Assembly (NCBI RefSeq): GCF_001931685.1
Contig: NZ_MOOY01000003.1
Coordinates: forward strand, 288,419 to 352,418
DNA length: 64,000 nt
Origin: Pararhizobium arenae
GTDB lineage: Bacteria; Pseudomonadota; Alphaproteobacteria; Rhizobiales; Rhizobiaceae
Direction of reading: 5' to 3'
Made by a program: the position numbers and the translations under genes. Shown in pieces: positions 59,307-64,000 of this stretch. The notes beneath the pieces are model-generated. The model was not told the DNA's origin and did no database searches. It saw only the letters and a list, made by a program, of their open reading frames with translations. Within the stretch, counting starts at the first letter, position 1. Every line of letters starts with the position of its first letter.

Positions 59307-59795
59307 ATGATCGCCAAGACCCTTTTCCGCACCGCCCTCTGCGCCGCCATTTCGATTTCAAGCGTTAACGCCTATGCGCAAACGCCTGTGGCATTCGATT
59401 TCAACGTCATTCTGTCACCGAAAGCGGAAAAGGCGCTCGTCTCGGCAAAGGAGGGCATCACCTTCGCAGCCTCCTATTACGCCGATCCCAAAAAAGGTGC
59501 GGAGAAGCATGCCAACGAGGTCGGCCAGATCGATCTTGGCATCGAGCGGGTCGATCTGCCGGGCAAGCCGGGCAACGTCCATGTCACTGGCGGCGATTTC
59601 GATCCCAAGCGGCTGAAATGGATCGAGGGTCCCATTTATGTGAACGTAAACGTGTTTTCGTCCCGCAAAAGCGGCCCGGATAATATCCTGAGCTGCGATT
59701 TCATTGATACGGAACTCAAGAACGTCACGGGGCAGGTGACGACGCTCACCTGCTTCCTGATCGAAGAGAATGCGCAGACGCAGGTCAGGCCCTGA
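59307..59795 (+). CDS. Secreted hypothetical protein
   Basis: The 162-residue product from ATG 59307 has a signal peptide ending NAYAQTPV. The mature part is a beta-rich domain (DFNVILSPKAEKALVSAKEG, YVNVNVFSSRK) with two cysteines (ILSCDF, LTCFL) likely in a disulfide. It resembles small periplasmic proteins of unknown function in Rhizobiaceae. It is convergent with the DUF1697 gene, six bases away. Confidence 0.82.
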   Translation: MIAKTLFRTALCAAISISSVNAYAQTPVAFDFNVILSPKAEKALVSAKEGITFAASYYADPKKGAEKHANEVGQIDLGIERVDLPGKPGNVHVTGGDFDPKRLKWIEGPIYVNVNVFSSRKSGPDNILSCDFIDTELKNVTGQVTTLTCFLIEENAQTQVRP

Positions 59796-59801
59796 TCGCC
59801 A

Positions 59802-60323
59802 TTAATGCCGCTCGATCGAGGCTGCGATCTCGGCGAGCTTGGTCACCGTCGTCAGGTTGCGGGAGGTGGCGTTGCGGATGCAGCGCAGGCTGAGCCGAGA
59901 GCGGCCGGAGCCTTTGGGATAGTGGATATAGACCTCGCGCCCGTCGATCTTGGCCTGCTCCCCATCCGGCGCCACGAGGCTGGCGAGCGCATTTTCCGGC
60001 GGCGCTTCGGGCAGGAAGTTGACCATCAGATAGCTTGGCTTGGCATCCGGAAAGGGATTATGAGCCACGATCTCTTCGATTTCGCGGCTGTTGCGCACCA
60101 TGACGCCCGGCGATTTTCCGAGGATGCGGCCGAGCGCATCATTGAGCTGCCTGCCAGCCTCCTCATCCGAAAGCGCGCTGCGGAAAACCACATTGCCGCT
60201 CTGGATATAGGTTCTGACGTCCTCGAAACCGATCTGCTCGCAGAGCGATTTCAGCTCGCTCATCAACAATCGCCCGGTGCCGCCGACATTGACGGCACGA
60301 AGAAGAGCAATGTGAACTGCCAT
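59802..60323 (-). CDS. DUF1697 family protein
   Basis: The 173-residue protein begins HIALLRAVNVGGTGRLLMSEL, the signature of DUF1697, followed by YIQSGNVVFRS and ending ATSRNLTTVTKLAEI. The function of the family is unknown; structures show a ferredoxin-like fold. It is a standalone gene. Confidence 0.93.
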   Translation of the reverse strand: MAVHIALLRAVNVGGTGRLLMSELKSLCEQIGFEDVRTYIQSGNVVFRSALSDEEAGRQLNDALGRILGKSPGVMVRNSREIEEIVAHNPFPDAKPSYLMVNFLPEAPPENALASLVAPDGEQAKIDGREVYIHYPKGSGRSRLSLRCIRNATSRNLTTVTKLAEIAASIERH

Positions 60324-60393
60324 GTCCGACCTCGATCCGAAACATCCGAATCACCCTGTTATAAGGTGCTTCGCGGTTTCGGCAAAGTCAGCC

Positions 60394-62487
60394 TCACATC
60401 TTGCCCGCGACCTTGATGGCGAAGGCGTATTCAAAGGCGATTTCTTCCAGCCGCTGGAAGCGGCCGGATGCGCCGCCATGGCCGGCATCCATGTTGGTCT
60501 TCAACAGGATCGGATCCGAGCCGGTGGTCTTTTCGCGAAGACGCGCGACCCACTTTGCCGGCTCCCAGTAAGTGACGCGCGGATCCGTGAGGCCGCCGAG
60601 TGCGAGGATCGCAGGGTAAGGCTTGGCGCCGACATTGTCGTAAGGCGAGTAGGCGGCCATGCGCTCGTAGGCTTCCCTTGAGTCAATCGGGTTGCCCCAT
60701 TCCGGCCATTCCGGCGGGGTGAGCGGCAGGGTGTCGTCGAGCATGGTGTTCAAGACATCGACGAAGGGAACGGCGGCGATGATGCCCTTGAATTTTTCAG
60801 GCGCCATGTTGGCGATCGCGCCCATCAGCATGCCACCGGCCGAGCCGCCCTCGGCGATGATGTTCGCGTAAGACGTGAACTTCTGTTGATTCAAATAATC
60901 GGCCGCTGCGATGAAGTCCTTGAAGGTGTTGGTCTTCTTCTCCATCTTGCCGTCTTCGTACCAGGCGAACCCCTTGTCCTTGCCGCCACGGATATGGGCG
61001 ATGGCATAGACGAAGCCGCGATCGGCGAGCGACAGGCAATTGGTGTTGAACGAGGCCGGGATAGAGATGCCGTAGGCACCGTAGCCATAGAGCAGGCAGG
61101 GTGCGGAGCCGTCGAGGGGCGTGTCTTTCCGGTAAAGCAGGGTGACCGGAACCTCGACGCCATCCCAGCCCGGTGCCATGACGCGGCGAGTGACGTAATC
61201 ATCCGGATTGTGGCCGGAGGGTACTTCCTGCGTCTTCAGAAGGGTGCGCTCGCGGCTCACCATGTTGTAGTCGAACAGTTGGCTCGGCGTCGTCATCGAG
61301 GAATAGGAGAAGCGGATGACATCGGTGTCGTATTCGCCGGCGCCGGAGAGGCCGAGCGAATAGGCTTCCTCGGCAAAGGCGATGGCGTGTTCTTCGCCGG
61401 TGGCGCGGTCGCGGATCTTGATCTGCGGCAGGCCGTTTTCGCGCTCCAGCCAAACGAGATGGCGGGCAAAGGCCATGTGGCTGATGATCAGCCGGCCCGG
61501 CGTATGGGGCACGACATCTTTCCAGTTGTGACGGTCCGGTGCATTCACCGGCGCTTCCATGATCTTGAAATCCTTGGCGCCATCGGCATTGGTCAGGATG
61601 TAGAAAACGCTGCCGCCTTCGGTCATCGAATATTCGAGGCCGGTCTCGCGCGGCGACACGATCTGCGGCTTGGCCGTCAGGTCCGAGGTTGGGATCAGGC
61701 GATACTCGCTGGTCTCGTGGTCGTGGATATCGATGTAGATGAAGTCGTCCAGCATCGAGCCGCCGACGCCCATGAAGAAGCCCGGATCCTCTTCCTCATA
61801 GACCAGCCGGTCGGAGGATTGCGGCGTGCCGATGATGTGATGGAATATTTTCGACGGGCGGTGGTTGTCGTCGAGCACCGTGTAGAAGAAGCTCTTGCCA
61901 TCCGGCGCCCAGGCGCCGCCGCCACCGGTGTTTTCGATGATGTCGGAGAGGTCTTCGCCGGTCGCGAGGTCACGGACGCGGAGCGTGTAATATTCCGAGC
62001 CCTTGTCGTCATAGCCCCAGATGCCGCGACTGTGGTCAGTTGAATGATCAATGCCGGCCAGACGAAAATAGGCCTTGCCTTCCGCTTCCTTGTCGCCGTC
62101 GAGCAGCACAGTGCGCTCGCCGCCATCGCGGGGCTGGCGGAAGTAACGCGGCTGCTCGCCGCCGGTCACGAAGAACGTGCCGTAGGCAAACGGGCCATCC
62201 TTCACCGGAACGGATGAATCATCTTCCTTGATACGGCCCTTCATCTCGGCAAACAGCGTCTTCTGCAGCGCCTCGGTATCGGCCATGGCCGCCTTCATAT
62301 AGGCGTTTTCGGCTTCGAGATGGGTGCGGATATCCGGGTTCAGGATCGACGGGTCCTTGAACATCGCCTGCCAGTTGTCGTCGCGCAGCCAGGCATAGTC
62401 GTCGGTGCGGGTGATGCCGTGGCGGGTATCGGTAACCGGCCTTTTGGGAGCAACGGGAGCGGCGGGAAGGTTCGTGAAGATGGACAA
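60394..62487 (-). CDS. ptrB: Oligopeptidase B (S9A family)
   Basis: The 697-residue product starts at TTG 62485-62487 behind GGAG (no in-frame ATG gives the right N-terminus SIFTNLPAAPVAPKRPVT). A seven-bladed beta-propeller (about 75-410) precedes the alpha/beta hydrolase domain. The catalytic triad is Ser in GGSAGGML, Asp in LTDPRV and His in DAGHGG. It cuts short peptides after basic residues in the cytosol or periplasm; no signal peptide is seen. The length is typical. Confidence 0.93.
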   Translation of the reverse strand: MSIFTNLPAAPVAPKRPVTDTRHGITRTDDYAWLRDDNWQAMFKDPSILNPDIRTHLEAENAYMKAAMADTEALQKTLFAEMKGRIKEDDSSVPVKDGPFAYGTFFVTGGEQPRYFRQPRDGGERTVLLDGDKEAEGKAYFRLAGIDHSTDHSRGIWGYDDKGSEYYTLRVRDLATGEDLSDIIENTGGGGAWAPDGKSFFYTVLDDNHRPSKIFHHIIGTPQSSDRLVYEEEDPGFFMGVGGSMLDDFIYIDIHDHETSEYRLIPTSDLTAKPQIVSPRETGLEYSMTEGGSVFYILTNADGAKDFKIMEAPVNAPDRHNWKDVVPHTPGRLIISHMAFARHLVWLERENGLPQIKIRDRATGEEHAIAFAEEAYSLGLSGAGEYDTDVIRFSYSSMTTPSQLFDYNMVSRERTLLKTQEVPSGHNPDDYVTRRVMAPGWDGVEVPVTLLYRKDTPLDGSAPCLLYGYGAYGISIPASFNTNCLSLADRGFVYAIAHIRGGKDKGFAWYEDGKMEKKTNTFKDFIAAADYLNQQKFTSYANIIAEGGSAGGMLMGAIANMAPEKFKGIIAAVPFVDVLNTMLDDTLPLTPPEWPEWGNPIDSREAYERMAAYSPYDNVGAKPYPAILALGGLTDPRVTYWEPAKWVARLREKTTGSDPILLKTNMDAGHGGASGRFQRLEEIAFEYAFAIKVAGKM

Positions 62488-62598
62488 GCAATGTCTCCGG
62501 CGATGCGAGAAGTGAGGATTTCGGAGATAGAGGTGGGGAAGGGTGGGTTCAAGGGAAAAGGTGGAGGAAGCGTGCGCGCATACCTGGCCCAAGTCCCA

Positions 62599-63876
62599 TT
62601 AGCGCGTCGCCACGGATGCCCGTCGGCGAGAGGTTTTCATTTTCGGTGCCGTACCCGCGGCTGCAAGGCCTGGATCAAGCGTGAACAATTCCTTGGCTTT
62701 TCCAACGCCTTTCAACGCAAATCGCCCGACGGAAACGAGCTTGTCTCGTTCCGCCCCAAGCAGAAGGTCGGCGAACTCCGACGAGCACAGCATGTCTCGG
62801 CCAGTGGATTGGCACATGTCGCTGATGCGACTGACTTCGTTGACCGGCTGGCCAACAACAGTGAAATCGAGCCGGTCGGGCGTGCCGATGTTGCCGTAGA
62901 ACACATCGCCCGCATGCAGGCCGAGATGGATGTCGGCGACAGGCAGACCCTCTGTTTTGCGGCGTTGTGCAAGCCGGTCGAGCCGCAGCCGTAGATCGTG
63001 CTCCGCTTCAACGGCCGCCCGGCACGCATATTCCGGTCGGGAACTCCTGAACATCGCCAGCACACCGTCTCCGATCAGCTTAAGGACGTCGCCGCCGGCC
63101 GACCTGACTGCCCCGATCACCGCCTCCGCATAGTCGTTGATCAGAGGGATCAGCTGATCGGCCTGCACGGACTCGGAGAGATGGGTGTAGCCGGTGATAT
63201 CCGAATACCAGAGCACGGCCCGGATACGCCTTACGGAATCATGCCGGATCGCGCCGTTCAGCACACGCCGGCCGGCATCGCGACCGAGATAGGCTTCCGC
63301 GAGCGTCTTCGTCAGCCGGGTTTGGGCAGCGGACCTGATCGCGAGACCGAGGTGAGGCGTAAGTTGCGCCAGGCAGGCGACATCACCGTCGGTGAATCCG
63401 CCCGGCCGGGCCGTGGTGAAATACGCATAGAATGCATTGACATCCTCGACCCGTATTGCCTGCCGCGTGCGGTAGACGAATGCCAGATAATCAGTCTGAC
63501 CGGCGTCACACAGGTCCTGGATCGCTGGATAGCCTTGGGTTTCGCCGTGCTCCAGCCGGCAGCGCAACGAGGTCTCGCGCCGATGCAGCATTTTCAGGAA
63601 GGGGCTGCTCGACCACTGACCCACATCTTTCGGATCGCGACTGCCGACATGGTCCTCTTCGCGGAACGGGTTCTCTGGGTTCTCGTCCCAGAAAAACGCG
63701 CGCGCCTGATACATCGGATGAAGCGTGTCGATCATCACGAAGACTTTGCCGAGCGGCAGTCCGGCCTCGACGCATCGTTCGCAGAATGCCTGCGTCAGCG
63801 AGGCCTCGTCTCGAATCCCAAGCAGGCCAGCCTCGGCCAACCACGCAGCGATCTCTTTGCAATTATGGCTATCCAT
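62599..63876 (-). CDS. Class III adenylate/guanylate cyclase
   Basis: The 425-residue protein has an N-terminal half (1-200) with no recognisable membrane segment that looks like a GAF-type sensor. The C-terminal cyclase domain (about 215-400) carries metal Asp residues in WYSDITGYTHLSE and KLIGDGVLAMF, plus the DFTVVGQPVNEVSRI segment with the transition-state Asn. It should make cAMP. Rhizobia encode many such soluble cyclases of unknown cue. A short basic tail (KTSRRRASVATR) ends the protein. Confidence 0.92.
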   Translation of the reverse strand: MDSHNCKEIAAWLAEAGLLGIRDEASLTQAFCERCVEAGLPLGKVFVMIDTLHPMYQARAFFWDENPENPFREEDHVGSRDPKDVGQWSSSPFLKMLHRRETSLRCRLEHGETQGYPAIQDLCDAGQTDYLAFVYRTRQAIRVEDVNAFYAYFTTARPGGFTDGDVACLAQLTPHLGLAIRSAAQTRLTKTLAEAYLGRDAGRRVLNGAIRHDSVRRIRAVLWYSDITGYTHLSESVQADQLIPLINDYAEAVIGAVRSAGGDVLKLIGDGVLAMFRSSRPEYACRAAVEAEHDLRLRLDRLAQRRKTEGLPVADIHLGLHAGDVFYGNIGTPDRLDFTVVGQPVNEVSRISDMCQSTGRDMLCSSEFADLLLGAERDKLVSVGRFALKGVGKAKELFTLDPGLAAAGTAPKMKTSRRRASVATR

Positions 63877-63951
63877 GACGCGATCATAGCGGCATCATAA
63901 GCAGGTAAGAAGACGAATTGCGCCGCCGCGCGCGTTAATCTTGCCAGCGCC

Positions 63952-64000
63952 ATGAACAGCGGTTTCGGGCGCATAGCGGTTGTCACTGCAGCCAGTGAAA
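63952..64000 (+). CDS. Possible start of a gene cut by the window end
   Basis: ATG 63952 opens a frame reading MNSGFGRIAVVTAASE to the last base. It is divergent from the cyclase gene. There is no clear ribosome binding site, and 16 codons are too few to identify it. Confidence 0.3.
   Translation, partial: MNSGFGRIAVVTAASE

Overview
The window looks like chromosomal DNA of a Rhizobiaceae alphaproteobacterium (Rhizobium, Agrobacterium or Shinella relatives). The evidence is high-GC codon use, a Rhizobium etli-type asparaginase, an OhrR/Ohr pair, a TIGR03808-type repeat protein, membrane-bound PQQ glucose dehydrogenase, trans-aconitate methyltransferase, RIME-like intergenic palindromic repeats and a GGAAC-type stress promoter. 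I see no rRNA, tRNA, CRISPR array, prophage or intact insertion sequence.

Layout. 0-7 kb: a tiny ORF with a terminator, a DUF3750 protein, asparaginase, a LysR regulator and two adjacent RTX calcium-binding proteins with type I secretion-like C-termini. 7-17 kb: signalling genes (a diguanylate cyclase, a PAS-GAF-GGDEF-EAL protein, a histidine kinase overlapping a single-domain response regulator) with a GST, a right-handed-helix repeat protein and an L,D-transpeptidase. 17-20 kb: ohrR/ohr, a solo LuxR and higBA. 20-31 kb: a HerA-like ATPase, pyridoxal reductase, two MFS transporters, a third GGDEF protein and a truncated aldo/keto reductase. 31-46 kb: ChaC, a DMT exporter, LysR, tam, HAD, a tyrosine phosphatase, a cluster of small stress-type ORFs, hicAB, alcohol dehydrogenase, an aminotransferase, sodB, an Lrp regulator and a phosphoesterase. 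46.5-52.4 kb: a decayed accessory stretch with an Xre/RES pair whose toxin has a nonsense codon, abutting fragments of a WYL regulator and a LysE exporter, c-type cytochromes between two copies of a dispersed repeat, a GNAT gene behind an attenuator, brnTA and a MerR gene. 52-64 kb: an HD-GYP protein, gcd, an ADP-ribosylglycohydrolase, selO, DUF1697, oligopeptidase B and a class III nucleotidyl cyclase.

Themes. Second-messenger turnover is heavily represented (three GGDEF proteins, one with EAL, one HD-GYP, one cAMP-type cyclase). Four toxin-antitoxin loci lie within 33 kb; three are intact with clean palindromic operators and one has a broken toxin. Peroxide, superoxide, electrophile and general-stress functions recur.

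The most interesting element is the leader of the GNAT acetyltransferase at 50565-51077. A TTGACA promoter is placed so that transcription would start at or next to the ATG of a 16-codon leader peptide with consecutive Arg-Trp-Tyr-Phe codons. A rho-independent terminator follows, with a competing antiterminator pairing, and then a second hairpin touching the ribosome binding site of the acetyltransferase. This has the architecture of ribosome-mediated attenuation controlling a non-biosynthetic gene.
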